A stretch of 64,000 nucleotides of DNA, from NCBI GenBank assembly GCA_016719945.1, contig JADJYE010000030.1, positions 186,001-250,000 of the forward strand. Reading direction: 5' to 3'. The position numbers and the translations under genes were made by a program. Positions 1-10,177 of the stretch are shown piece after piece. Numbering within the stretch: the first letter of the stretch is position 1; every line of letters begins with the position of its first letter. Under the pieces are notes generated by a model that saw only the letters and a list, made by a program, of their open reading frames with translations, was not told the DNA's origin and searched no databases. This DNA comes from Polyangiaceae bacterium (GTDB taxonomy: Bacteria > Myxococcota_A > Polyangia > Polyangiales > Polyangiaceae).

Positions 1-2655
1 AAGACCGACGCGAACGCGGCGGCGCTGCTCAAGGCCGAGCTGTACCTGCGCACCGGCAAGCTCGCTGCGGCGCAGAAGGAGGCCGAGCGCGCGCTGAAGA
101 GCGAGGCGACCAAGCCCCAGGCCGCCGCGCTGCGCGGCGAGGCGCTGTGGGCGCAGGGCAAGACCGTCGACGCCATCGCCGCGCTCAAGGAGGTCGAGGG
201 TGTGCCGCTCGCCCGCCGAGCCCGCCTGCTGCTCGGGGAGTACCTCATCCAGACCGGCAAGCGCGCCGACGCGCGCGCGCCGCTGATGACGATCATCGAC
301 GACTACAACTCGGACGCCATCAACTCGAAGGACCCCGAGGGCCTGAGCTACGTCGGCCGGGCGGCTCACCTCTTGCGCAGCCACAGAGAGAGCAAGCAGG
401 CGTACGCGGAGGCCGAGCGCGCCGGCGCCAAGAAGCGGGTCGAGACGTTGCTTTGGCAGTCCGACCTGTTCCTCGACAAGTACAACACCCGGGACGGCGG
501 CGCGATGGTCAAGGCCGCCGAGGCCATCGCGCCGAACGACCCGCGCGTCCGCGTCATGAAGGCGCGCGTGCTGCTCGAGGACGCGATGGACTTCGCCGCC
601 GCGGAGGCGGAGATCCGGCGCGCGCTCGAGGTGAACCCGGGGCTGGCCGAGGCGCACTTCGTGCGCGCGGGCAACGCCCTGAGGGACCTCGACATCGAGG
701 CGGCCGACAAGGCCGCCGACGCCGGGCTCGCGGTCAACCCCAGCGACCTGATGCTGCTCGCGATGAAGGCAGCGATCCGCTTCTTGGCGGACGACCCTGC
801 CGGGTTCGAGAAGGCCGAGAAGCGTGCGCTCGCGCAGAACCCTCAGTTCTCCCGCCTGTACGCCGTCATCAGCGAGTTCGCGGAGTGGGAGCACCGCTAC
901 GACGACATCATCGCGTTCAACGAGAAGGCGATCAAGGTCGACCCCAAGGACGAAAAGGCCTACGCGCAGCTCGGGCTGAACCTGATCCGCGCGGGGCGCG
1001 AAGGGGAGGGCCTCAAGGCGCTCACCCAGGCGTGGGACAAGGACCCCTTCAACGTTCGGGTCTTCAACACGCTCAACCTCTACGAAAAGACGATCGCCAA
1101 CGACTACACCTCGGTCGACGGGCAGACGTTCCGCGTCCGCTACCTGAAGGAGGAGAAGGCGATCCTTGAGCGCTACGTGCCACAGCTGCTGGACGAAGCG
1201 TGGGCGTCGATGGTGCAGCGGTACGGCTTCACGCCGAAGACCCCTGTGTCCATCGAGCTGTACGCAGAGGACGAGCACTTCAGCATTCGCACCAGCGGCC
1301 TCCCCGCCGTGGGGATCCAGGGCGTCTGCTTCGGGCAGTCGCTCGCCCTGCTGAGCCCGCAGGCCGCGCCCTTCAACTGGGGCAACGTGCTGTGGCACGA
1401 GCTCGGCCACGTGTTCGCCATCCAGATGTCGAAGAACCACGTCCCGCGCTGGTACACGGAAGGGCTCTCCGAGTACGAGACGATCATCCGGCGGCCCGAG
1501 TGGCAGCGCGAGGAAGACCCCGCGCTCTACGCGGCGCTCAAGAAGGGGCGCGTCCCTTCGCTCGTCGGGTTCAACCGCGCGTTCACCCACGTGGACAGCG
1601 TCGAGGACGTCACGATGGCCTACTACGCCGCGAGCCAGGCGGTCGTCTTCATGGTCGACAAGTACGGCTTCGACAAGGTCGTCTCTATGATGCCCCGCTG
1701 GGGAAAGGGCGAGCGCACGCCCGAGGTCATCAAGGCTTCGCTCGGCGTCAGCGCGGAGGAGGTCGACAAGCAGTACCGCGCCTGGCTCGACGAGCGCTAC
1801 AAGCGCTACGGCAAGCAATACGTCCCCGACCTGCACGCGCCGCCGCTCGCCGACGCGGAGGACGCGGCGAAGAAGGCGCCGGGGGACGCGCGCAAGCAGG
1901 TGGAGCTCGCCATCGCGAAGCTCCGCGCGGGGGACGAAAAGGCGGGGCGCGCGGCGCTCGACGCCGGTCTGAAGATCGACCCGGGCCACCCTGACGCGCT
2001 GTACATCCTCGCCGACATCACGCTCGACGATGAGAAGAAGGACGAGAAGGCGCGCGCCGCGGAGGCTCAGGCCATCTTGACGAAGCTCACCGCGAAGCAC
2101 GACGGCTACAGGGTGCGGATGAAGATGGCGAGCATCGCGCTCGCGGCGGACGACTTCGACGCCGCCAAGGCGGCGCTCGAGGCCGCCAACAACGCCGACC
2201 CGTCCCAGGCAGAGGCTGTCGCGGGCCTCGTGAAGCTCCACCGCTCGGTCCACGACGATCGCAGCGAGATGGACGCGCTCCGCAAGTACGTCCTGCTCGA
2301 GCAGCACGACCGCGGCGCGTGGCGGCGCCTCCTCGAGCTGCTCGTCGAGCGCAACTACTGGGACGACGCAGTGAAGGTCGGCGAGGGGGCCGTCTACGTC
2401 GACGTCGGTGATCCCGAGGTCCACCGTCTGTACGCGCGGGCGCTCGCGAAGACCGGCCGCCACGTCTCGGCCATCTACGAGTACAACAGCGCCATCATCG
2501 CGGGCGCGCCGCCGGCGATGGCCGTCGAGATCTACCGCGAGCTCGCCAAGGGCTACGACAAGCTCGGCCAGCCGAAGCACGCCGAGAAGGCCCGCGAGCT
2601 GCAGGCCAAGATGGAGAAGAAGGCCGACAAGACCAAGGGTAAGAAGGGCGACTGA
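1..2655 (+). CDS. TPR protein with gluzincin-type metallopeptidase domain, 5' truncated
   Basis: The reading frame is open from base 1, so the N-terminus lies outside the window; about 884 residues are visible. Tetratricopeptide-like repeats fill the first ~350 residues and recur after ~600. Between them sits a zinc-peptidase core: HELGH at about residue 466, followed 17 residues later by a glutamate in WYTEGLSEYE, the spacing of gluzincins (peptidase MA-like). The tail is Lys/Asp-rich and ends KKADKTKGKKGD. TPR plus MA-like peptidase proteins are common in Myxococcota, but their substrates are unknown to me. The gene converges on the response regulator with 9 bp between stops. Family assignment is solid; function is inferred only as proteolysis or protein binding. 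Confidence 0.85.
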   Translation, partial: KTDANAAALLKAELYLRTGKLAAAQKEAERALKSEATKPQAAALRGEALWAQGKTVDAIAALKEVEGVPLARRARLLLGEYLIQTGKRADARAPLMTIIDDYNSDAINSKDPEGLSYVGRAAHLLRSHRESKQAYAEAERAGAKKRVETLLWQSDLFLDKYNTRDGGAMVKAAEAIAPNDPRVRVMKARVLLEDAMDFAAAEAEIRRALEVNPGLAEAHFVRAGNALRDLDIEAADKAADAGLAVNPSDLMLLAMKAAIRFLADDPAGFEKAEKRALAQNPQFSRLYAVISEFAEWEHRYDDIIAFNEKAIKVDPKDEKAYAQLGLNLIRAGREGEGLKALTQAWDKDPFNVRVFNTLNLYEKTIANDYTSVDGQTFRVRYLKEEKAILERYVPQLLDEAWASMVQRYGFTPKTPVSIELYAEDEHFSIRTSGLPAVGIQGVCFGQSLALLSPQAAPFNWGNVLWHELGHVFAIQMSKNHVPRWYTEGLSEYETIIRRPEWQREEDPALYAALKKGRVPSLVGFNRAFTHVDSVEDVTMAYYAASQAVVFMVDKYGFDKVVSMMPRWGKGERTPEVIKASLGVSAEEVDKQYRAWLDERYKRYGKQYVPDLHAPPLADAEDAAKKAPGDARKQVELAIAKLRAGDEKAGRAALDAGLKIDPGHPDALYILADITLDDEKKDEKARAAEAQAILTKLTAKHDGYRVRMKMASIALAADDFDAAKAALEAANNADPSQAEAVAGLVKLHRSVHDDRSEMDALRKYVLLEQHDRGAWRRLLELLVERNYWDDAVKVGEGAVYVDVGDPEVHRLYARALAKTGRHVSAIYEYNSAIIAGAPPAMAVEIYRELAKGYDKLGQPKHAEKARELQAKMEKKADKTKGKKGD

Positions 2656-2664
2656 CCCGGCCGC

Positions 2665-4043
<1,379 letters not shown>

Positions 4044-4149
4044 GATGTGGCAGAGCCTACCACGCGGTTCGCCGCGTTCCCGGCGCGCCCGGCAGGCCCG
4101 CGCAACGGACTGGGCGGGCCCCCGAAAAGCTGTGATAGCGTCTCTTTCC

Positions 4150-5811
4150 ATGCTGCCCCAAACCCCCCCGATGGCGGAGGGGGATCTCGCGCAAACGCCG
4201 TTCGCCCACCTGGCGGTCTACCTGCTCGATCGCAGGCTGACGGGGGAGCTGTTCGTCGTGGAGCCTGAGACCGAGGTCACCCACGCGCTCAGGTTCGAGC
4301 GCGGCATGCCCGTGAAGGTCCGCATGGGCGACGGCTACGCCCGCCTGGGAGAGCTGCTCGTCGAGGAGGAGCTCGTCACCGCCGACGTCGTCGAGGGGGC
4401 GGTCCTCACGGGGGGCCTGCTCGGAGATGTCCTCGTGTTGTCCGGAAAGGTCGAGTCCGCGCAGCTCGAGGAGGTGCTCGACCGGCAGTTTCGTCTGCGC
4501 ATGGCGCGGATGTTCGAGCTGCCCGTCGAGACGACGTTCAAGTACTTCGATGGGTCCGACACCCTGAAGGACTACGGCGGCGACCCCGCGAGCATCGACC
4601 CTCTCGAGCTGCTGTGGCAGGGCATCCGCGAGAACGGTGAGAAGTCCGCGTTCTTCGAGCCCACGATCGAGCGCCTCTCCGGCACCGACTTGAAGCTGCA
4701 CCCCCAGGCGTGCATCGAGCGGTTCAACCTCGAGGAGGACGCGCTGCTCATCGCCGAGGTCATCAGCCTCGAGCCGCTCCCGATCTCCGGCTTGTATGAG
4801 GTCGAGGGCATCAGCCCCGATATCATCAACAAGTTCGTCTACCTGCTCGCCATCACGCGGCAGCTGGATCTCGGCCGCGGCGCGCTCCCGGTCGGAGCCG
4901 AGCCGAAGTCGTCCTCGAGCCTCGCGAACCTCGCGAAGGTGCGCCTCGAGTCGCGCGTGCACCGCGTCGGCGCCGCGGTCGACGCTCCCGGCGATGGCGA
5001 GCGTTCGGTGCGATCGGTCAAGCTCAAGGGTCGGACGGTCATCCCGCGCAACGACGAGAGCGTCCCGCCGCCTGCGACGGTCGAAAAGCCCGCTGCAGCC
5101 GAGCCGGCCGCTCAACCTGCGACCGACGCCACACCCCCGGTCGCCGCTGAAGCGCCTGCCGCCGCGGCCGAGGGGTCGAAGCCCGCCGAGCCTGCGAAGT
5201 CTGCGGCGCCCTCCAAGCCCGGCGGGCCGACGAAGCCCGCGGAGCCCCAAGCGGCGAAGGGACCCAAGCCGCCCTCCGCGCCTCGTCCCGAGGTGTCCCC
5301 GGCCGCAGCGGCCGAGGCGGCCTCGAGCGAGCCCGGCGAGGAGTCGTCGCGACGCCTGGTCTCGGACACGATCCGCGCGCTGCCCGTGCCCGCGCTCATG
5401 AAGCTCGCTCGGGAGAAGATCCACGAGAAAGAAGCCACCATGGCAGCTGCGGTGTGCGAGACCGCGCTCAAGAAGGTCACCGAGGCCGGGCAGCTCGAGG
5501 AGCTCGAGGGGCTCGAGGTCCGAGCCCTCCACGTGTGGGCGCGTTCGCTGGACTCGCACCCCGAGCTGAAGTCGCTCGCGGTCGAGCTCGACGACCTGGT
5601 TCGCCAGCGCGACGACGTCGCGACCTCGCGCTTCGTGCGCGGGCTGCTCCGCATGCGGCTCGGCAACGAGGCCAGCGCCGAGAGCGACTTCCGCCGCGTC
5701 CTCGAGCTCGAGCCCGGCCACGAGGGGGCGCGCCGAGAGCTCCGCGCCGTCGAGACCGCCGGCGTGAAGCGCGGCGAGAGTGGCTTCTTGAAGCGCCTGC
5801 TTCGTCGGTGA
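4150..5811 (+). CDS. PATAN/DUF4388 domain protein with TPR-like C-terminus
   Basis: The first ~200 residues match the PATAN/DUF4388 pattern (LAQTPFAHLAVYLLDRRLTG, then HALRFERGMPVKVRMGDGY and a LGELLVEEELVT block), a domain associated in myxobacteria and other gliding or signalling bacteria with two-component and motility regulation. A second helical segment follows to about residue 260, then a long Ala/Pro/Lys-rich linker (about 290-400), then a helical repeat region ending LELEPGHEGARRELRAVE that looks like TPR. Start ATG 4150; ATG 4171 (MAEGDLAQ) is equally possible. The stop overlaps the next start (GTGA), so the two are probably co-translated. A role in signalling is inferred from the family. 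Confidence 0.8.
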   Translation: MLPQTPPMAEGDLAQTPFAHLAVYLLDRRLTGELFVVEPETEVTHALRFERGMPVKVRMGDGYARLGELLVEEELVTADVVEGAVLTGGLLGDVLVLSGKVESAQLEEVLDRQFRLRMARMFELPVETTFKYFDGSDTLKDYGGDPASIDPLELLWQGIRENGEKSAFFEPTIERLSGTDLKLHPQACIERFNLEEDALLIAEVISLEPLPISGLYEVEGISPDIINKFVYLLAITRQLDLGRGALPVGAEPKSSSSLANLAKVRLESRVHRVGAAVDAPGDGERSVRSVKLKGRTVIPRNDESVPPPATVEKPAAAEPAAQPATDATPPVAAEAPAAAAEGSKPAEPAKSAAPSKPGGPTKPAEPQAAKGPKPPSAPRPEVSPAAAAEAASSEPGEESSRRLVSDTIRALPVPALMKLAREKIHEKEATMAAAVCETALKKVTEAGQLEELEGLEVRALHVWARSLDSHPELKSLAVELDDLVRQRDDVATSRFVRGLLRMRLGNEASAESDFRRVLELEPGHEGARRELRAVETAGVKRGESGFLKRLLRR

Positions 5812-7130
5812 CGGAGGAGCGTCGCGGGCCGGCCAGGGAGCAGGGGGCCCCAGCCCCGAGCCGCCCGCCGTTGCCTCGCCAGCTCACCCTTCCATCTGGG
5901 CGTCGGGTCAAGCTCTCCGAGCGGGCGATCACAGACGCTGCGGCGCGCTCGTCGAGGCTGGTTGAGTCCGCACTGTCCGCGGCGTGGAGCGCTCTGGCGG
6001 CGCCGGCGGCCTTGGTGGATGACACCGGACCCGTCACGGTCGGCGACCTCCCGCTGTCGGACGCCCACGTCCTGGCCGCGCTCGTGTTTCGGGCCGGGCT
6101 CGTCGAAGAGCCTCGGGTCGACGTCCGCTGCGACAACTGCGACCGCGCGTTCTCCGTCCAGCCGTCGAGCGCGGTCGAGCCGGGTCCTTTCGTCGATGAC
6201 GAGCTGTCGGATCCCGAGCTCGACGTCCCGTTCGACTTCGACAGAAACCTCGACGTCCCGCCGATCTTCACGCCGTCGGGCCGCGCGCGGTGGATCCGGC
6301 TCGCGCCGCGCACGGTCGAGCAAGCGAGCGCCCTGTTCGACGCGGGAGGGCGCTTGCTACCGCTCTCTCGCGGGACCGTCATGGCCCTGGGCATCGTCGC
6401 CATCGGCCGTGAGCGCCGGGCCGTCGCCATCGCCCGCGCGCTCGAGCGCGCGAGCGACGAGGCCTGGACGGCGATCGGCCAGCACTGGGAGGAGGCGCAC
6501 CTCCCAGCGCGTCTCGTCGCGGACGTGTTCTGCGAGTGTGGGGCGCGCTGCCCCGTCTTCGCGCCCGGGCAGCGCGCGTTCGACGCTGTCGCCGGTCCCT
6601 CGACGGCGGCGCCCGAGGCTCGATCGGGCGAAGGTTTTCCGACCATCGAGCAGTTCGAAGAGCAGGTCGAGCGGGCGCGGCGGATCGTGTACGCGGCCCG
6701 CGGGGTCCGCAACGTCCCGCTGATCGTCGACGACGGCGTGCCCGCCTGCGACGACGGCGGTGAGCCGCTGCTCGGCAGCTACCTGCCGGCCACCTCGCTC
6801 GCGGACGGCCTCGGCGAGGGGCTCCCGGAGATCAGGCTCTACTACCGGACCTTTCAATCGCAGTTTCGCGCCGACGAGACGTTTGATGTCGCCGCGGAGA
6901 TCCGCGAGACCATCGACCATGAGGTGGAGCATCACCTGTTCAATTTGAGCGGACACGACCCGATGGACGCCGACGAGCGCGCCGTCATCGCGCGCGAGCG
7001 GGCGCGCGTCGTCGGCAGGAGCGAGCTGGTGCGTCGCGAGCTGAAGGGCGGCGCGACGGCCGTACGTGCGCTCTTGCCGCTCCTCGTCCTCCTCGGGGTC
7101 CTCACCGTGATCCAATTCTGCCGCGGTTGA
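5808..7130 (+). CDS. Zincin-like metallopeptidase with C-terminal membrane anchor
   Basis: 440 residues; GTG start 5808 overlaps the preceding TGA. Residues near the C-terminus read EIRLYYRTF...EIRETIDHEVEHHLF, with HEVEH fitting the HExxH zinc motif and the overall arrangement resembling the minimal zincin family PF06262 (DUF1025). The protein ends in a hydrophobic stretch (ALLPLLVLLGVLTVIQF) that could anchor it in the inner membrane. Two Cys pairs, CDNC (~residue 109) and CECGARC (~residue 243), could together form a zinc ribbon. The N-terminal half is unrecognised. The coupling to the PATAN gene suggests a common pathway. Protease activity is an inference; the domain also occurs in proteins of unknown activity. 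Confidence 0.7.
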   Translation: MTEERRGPAREQGAPAPSRPPLPRQLTLPSGRRVKLSERAITDAAARSSRLVESALSAAWSALAAPAALVDDTGPVTVGDLPLSDAHVLAALVFRAGLVEEPRVDVRCDNCDRAFSVQPSSAVEPGPFVDDELSDPELDVPFDFDRNLDVPPIFTPSGRARWIRLAPRTVEQASALFDAGGRLLPLSRGTVMALGIVAIGRERRAVAIARALERASDEAWTAIGQHWEEAHLPARLVADVFCECGARCPVFAPGQRAFDAVAGPSTAAPEARSGEGFPTIEQFEEQVERARRIVYAARGVRNVPLIVDDGVPACDDGGEPLLGSYLPATSLADGLGEGLPEIRLYYRTFQSQFRADETFDVAAEIRETIDHEVEHHLFNLSGHDPMDADERAVIARERARVVGRSELVRRELKGGATAVRALLPLLVLLGVLTVIQFCRG

Positions 7131-7228
7131 GGGGCGCGCCGGCTGGGCGAGGCGTGGCCGGGAAGCTAGGTGAATTCAGCGATCTATCCCTTGAGATCGA
7201 ACCCTGTTCCTGCAATTGTTGGTAAACG

Positions 7229-7732
7229 ATGCCTTCTCGAACTGCGAAGGCCGCGAACCGCCGCGGCAGCCCCGACGTCGTCGACAAGCGCCGAGCGGCA
7301 CGTCAGTTCAACGAGGTGCTGGCCGAGGTGGGCGCGGGTGGCGCAAAGCTCGACGGTCGCACCGAGAAGCGGCGCAAGCGCATGCTCGAGGAGCTGCGCG
7401 CCGGAAAGACCCGCGGAGCGGGCCGCTCGCTCAAGCCGATCGACGTCCTCGTCCGCGTGAACGACCTGCTCGAGCTCGGCGAGCCGATCGCGTCGATCCG
7501 CAAGGCGTCGAAGCCTCCGCGCCCGGTCCCGGCGAGCCCCGACGTGATCGAGTCGCTGAGGCGGCTCCACGCGGCGTACGGCTTCCGACCCCAAGTCTAT
7601 CTCTTCGTGGGCCTCGATGAGCGCGCCATCGCAAAAGCCGGCCTCGCGCCGCGTGCCGGAGATCGAGGTGGGCGCCCGTCGCTCGCGCGGTCGCGAGCCT
7701 CGGGGGCGGCCGGGGTCGGGCGCGCCGCTTGA
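7229..7732 (+). CDS. Conserved hypothetical, basic protein
   Basis: 167 residues with no domain I recognise. It is rich in Arg, Lys and Ala, especially in the first 70 residues (TEKRRKRMLEELRAGKTRGA), and continues with LKPIDVLVRVNDLLELGEPI and an IESLRRLHAAYGFRPQVYLFVGLD segment that looks like a small folded domain. The C-terminus is Arg/Gly/Ala-rich and disordered-looking. Codon bias matches neighbours, which supports real coding. The ATG at 7229 has no clear Shine-Dalgarno. It sits alone between the zincin and the PPIase genes. A nucleic-acid-binding role would fit the charge but is a guess. Confidence 0.6.
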   Translation: MPSRTAKAANRRGSPDVVDKRRAARQFNEVLAEVGAGGAKLDGRTEKRRKRMLEELRAGKTRGAGRSLKPIDVLVRVNDLLELGEPIASIRKASKPPRPVPASPDVIESLRRLHAAYGFRPQVYLFVGLDERAIAKAGLAPRAGDRGGRPSLARSRASGAAGVGRAA

Positions 7733-7739
7733 TGCGAAC

Positions 7740-7784
7740 TTTGATCTCCCGGCCTTTGATCTCCCGGCCTTTGATCTCCCGGCC
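7740..7784. repeat. Three tandem copies of a 15-bp repeat
   Basis: The unit TTTGATCTCCCGGCC occurs three times without a gap (7740-7754, 7755-7769, 7770-7784) and a fourth copy decays immediately after. The array ends 37 bp upstream of the PPIase start at 7822. It contains CCTTTGATCTC, 11 bases also found in the 145-bp repeats at 9888-10177 on the opposite strand. Confidence 0.9.
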
Positions 7785-7821
7785 CTTGACCCACCGGCGC
7801 GGCTGCGTCATCGCTCCGCCC

Positions 7822-8895
7822 ATGAGGCTCACGAGGGTCGCGTCGTTGCTGCTCGCCTTGTCGGCGGCGGTCATGACGTGTGTCGTCGGTCCCTCGCTGC
7901 TTGAGGCGCCGCTCGCCCGCCGCTTCGAGAGGCTGCCCGACCTCGTGCCGCCCGCGCTCGCCGACAATGCCGCTGCCGCTGACAAGGTCGTGGCGCGCGT
8001 GGGGGAGTCGACCATCACCGTCGCGGAGCTCGAGAAGCGGATGTCCGAGGCTCCGCGCTCCTTCCTCGCGAAGCTCGGCTCCACGCCGGACGAGATCCGC
8101 AAGAATTTCCTGGAGCAGGTCGTGGTCCGCGACGCGATCCTCGCCGAAGAGGCGCGGGCCCGCGGCCTCGACCAGCAGCGCGACGTCCGCGATCGGGTGC
8201 GGGGCGCGCTCCGCGCGATGATCCTCCATGACGCTGGCGCGGGCGCGAAGCCAGAAGACATCACGGACGAGGAGGTGCGCGCGCACTTCGAAGCCAACAA
8301 GGGGAAGTTCGCCGTCCCCCAGCGCATCGGGATCTTCCGCATCCTCGTCGGCTCGGAGGCCGAGGCGAAGTCGATCCTCGCGGAGCTCGGGGGCTCGCCC
8401 GACCCGAAGAAGTGGAACGATCTCGCGCGGGACAAGTCGCTCGACAAGTCGAACCACCTCCGCGGCGGCAACCTCGGCCTGGTCGCCGAGGACGGCTCGA
8501 CCGGGCAGGCAGAGAACCGCGTCGACCCCGCCCTCTACAAAGCCGCTCTCGCCGTGAAGGACGGCACCATGGTCCCTCAACCGGTCAAGGAGGGTGATCG
8601 ATGGGCCGTGGTCTGGAAGCGCCAGAGCATGAGCCAGAGCTCTCGCTCGCTCGAGCTCGAGGCGCCCACGATCCGCGCCGCGATCGCGGACGAACGGAAG
8701 CGCACTGCGGTGCAGGCGTTGCTCGAAAAGCTCCGGCCCGAGCTCATCAAGGAGCTCAACGTCGAGCTGTGCGACATGGTCACGGTGACGGCTGCAGGTG
8801 AGCTGCAGCGCGCGCAGCGGCCGGGCGTGTTGCCGCGCTCGAAGCGCGCCGCGACGGCGAGCCCGGACGAGAATCAGCCCGGCGGCCTGCGTTGA
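7822..8895 (+). CDS. Periplasmic/secreted parvulin-type peptidyl-prolyl isomerase (SurA/PrsA-like)
   Basis: 357 residues. The chosen ATG 7822 begins a clear signal peptide (MRLTRVASLLLALSAAVMT); an upstream ATG at 7729 would put the 15-bp tandem repeats in the protein and is rejected. Residues 50-170 form a SurA_N-type helical chaperone domain (VVARVGESTITVAELEKRM). A parvulin-like PPIase segment follows (residues ~175-270: RIGIFRILVGSEAEA, GGNLGLV). The C-terminus is a charged tail. The family isomerises prolines and helps outer-membrane or secreted proteins fold in the periplasm. The parvulin part is divergent, so catalytic competence is uncertain. Confidence 0.8.
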   Translation: MRLTRVASLLLALSAAVMTCVVGPSLLEAPLARRFERLPDLVPPALADNAAAADKVVARVGESTITVAELEKRMSEAPRSFLAKLGSTPDEIRKNFLEQVVVRDAILAEEARARGLDQQRDVRDRVRGALRAMILHDAGAGAKPEDITDEEVRAHFEANKGKFAVPQRIGIFRILVGSEAEAKSILAELGGSPDPKKWNDLARDKSLDKSNHLRGGNLGLVAEDGSTGQAENRVDPALYKAALAVKDGTMVPQPVKEGDRWAVVWKRQSMSQSSRSLELEAPTIRAAIADERKRTAVQALLEKLRPELIKELNVELCDMVTVTAAGELQRAQRPGVLPRSKRAATASPDENQPGGLR

Positions 8896-8911
8896 CTCGC
8901 CCGCCCGCCCG

Positions 8912-9853
8912 CTAGCGGCTCTGCCGCGCGAGCCACTCCTTGAAGGCGGCCTCGTCGCCCGAGAAGAGGTTGAGGTCGATGACGCCGCCGTAGCGCCGGA
9001 CGTTGCCCTCGTATTGATAGAACGTCCACGCGCCGAAGCCGCCGAGGCGAGGCTTCTCGGGGAAGTCGAAGCGAGGCCAGGCGGCGAGCCACAGGGCGCG
9101 ATCCTTGTACTTCGGCGTGGCGCACAGGCATTGCGCGAAGAACGGCTCGACCATGTAGATCATGGACGGGCGGCGCGTCGCGCGCTCGACCGTCTCGAGC
9201 CAGGCGTCGACGCGTGCGGTCCACACGCCGCACGGGTCCCCGCAGCACTCGTCCTCGCACTTCGGGGGCTTCTCCAGATCGAGCGTCGGAGGCAGCTCGC
9301 CGATGTCTCCGCCGAGGGCGTCGACCATGACCCGCCCCTGCGCGGCGCCGTCGGTGGCGGAGATGAACTGATAGGCGCCTCGGGGGATCTTGCACGCGCG
9401 GGCGGCAGCCCAGTTCTTCTCGAAGTCGTCGTTCTTCTTCAGCCCGATCCCCGCCTGAACGAACCCGAAGTCGAACCCCGCCTCGCGGAGCGACTTGAAC
9501 GGCGCTGGCGTCGAGGTGTCGAACCCCCGTGCGCGGCCCTGGAGGCGCGCGGGCGGCCGGTACTTCGTGGCGGCGTCGGCGTCGCCTCGCGGGGGCACCT
9601 TGCCCGCCGTGAGATCGACGCAGGCCGGGTCGGGCGTCTCCACGCCGCGGGCGTCACCCTCTTCGGGCGCGGCGCTGGCTCGCTCCGGCGCGCCGCCCCT
9701 GAGGGCCGCAGTCGGCTCGCTCGAGGCGGTGACGTCGGGCCTGGGCGCGGAGCTCGCCTGCGCCTCGGCGCTCGCCCGCTGGGCGGGGGCCGACGGCTCG
9801 GAGCCGTCGTTGCACGCGATGGCCAAGGTGAACAGCGCAGCCGAGAGCCTCAC
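8912..9853 (-). CDS. GH25-like muramidase lipoprotein
   Basis: 313 residues from a GTG start at 9853. A short signal peptide ends in LAIAC, a weak lipobox, and is followed by a ~70-residue Ala/Ser/Pro-rich linker. The rest follows the glycoside hydrolase 25 layout: RGFDTST, FDFGFVQAGIG, NWAAARACKIPRGAYQFI, LPPTLDLEKPP, VDAWLETVERATRRPSMIYM, LWLAAWP, and WTFYQYEG near the end. GH25 enzymes cleave peptidoglycan beta-1,4 bonds using Asp/Glu residues in the DTS and LDLE motifs, both present. Extra cysteines (CEDECCGDPC) in the middle are unusual. It is a stand-alone gene; its upstream region runs into the tandem 145-bp repeats. Confidence 0.8.
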   Translation of the reverse strand: MRLSAALFTLAIACNDGSEPSAPAQRASAEAQASSAPRPDVTASSEPTAALRGGAPERASAAPEEGDARGVETPDPACVDLTAGKVPPRGDADAATKYRPPARLQGRARGFDTSTPAPFKSLREAGFDFGFVQAGIGLKKNDDFEKNWAAARACKIPRGAYQFISATDGAAQGRVMVDALGGDIGELPPTLDLEKPPKCEDECCGDPCGVWTARVDAWLETVERATRRPSMIYMVEPFFAQCLCATPKYKDRALWLAAWPRFDFPEKPRLGGFGAWTFYQYEGNVRRYGGVIDLNLFSGDEAAFKEWLARQSR

Positions 9854-9887
9854 GGCGGCGAAGCTTAGCCCTCCGTCCCCACCGTAC
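9854..9887. other. Short leader between GH25 gene and repeat array
   Basis: These 34 bases separate the GH25 start from the first repeat unit. I see no recognisable promoter boxes. Any promoter for the GH25 gene therefore has to lie within the repeats. Confidence 0.4.
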
Positions 9888-10177
9888 CTAGTCCGACCGG
9901 AGGTCGGATCAGCGAGATCAAAGGGGTTGGAACATAGCTCGGGGTGAGGCTCGGGGATTGCCCGGCCTTCACTTGCGAGCGTGAGCGAGGGCCGGGCGAA
10001 CCCCGAGCCGAGCTAGGGACACCCCCCCAGCTAGTCCGACCGGAGGTCGGATCAGCGAGATCAAAGGGGTTGGAACATAGCTCGGGGTGAGGCTCGGGGA
10101 TTGCCCGGCCTTCACTTGCGAGCGTGAGCGAGGGCCGGGCGAACCCCGAGCCGAACTAGGGACACCCCCCCAGCTAG
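9888..10177 (-). repeat. Two tandem copies of a 145-bp structured repeat
   Basis: Copy A starts at 9888 and copy B at 10033. The copies differ by one base (GAGCTAGGG against GAACTAGGG). Each unit carries a small hairpin (TCCGACC-GGA-GGTCGGA) and a larger one in which GGCTCGGGG and GCCCGGCC pair with GGCCGGGC and CCCCGAGCC around a 21-nt loop. Read on the minus strand, the array begins within the TAG stop of the zinc-ribbon gene (10174-10176) as TAGCTGGGGGGGTGTCCC. Related partial copies lie at 31572, 35446 and 37074. It has no coding capacity and behaves like a REP/MITE-class element. Confidence 0.9.

Noticed and set aside
4057..5721. 554-codon minus-strand ORF opposite the PATAN gene
   Set aside because: Shadow frame produced by high third-position GC; the plus-strand product has recognisable domains.
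7184..7228. tRNA-like segment (GAGATCGAACCC)
   Set aside because: No acceptor stem or anticodon arm can be built around it.
9888..10177. Possible CRISPR array
   Set aside because: Only two near-identical adjacent units of 145 bp with no spacers between them and no cas genes in the window.
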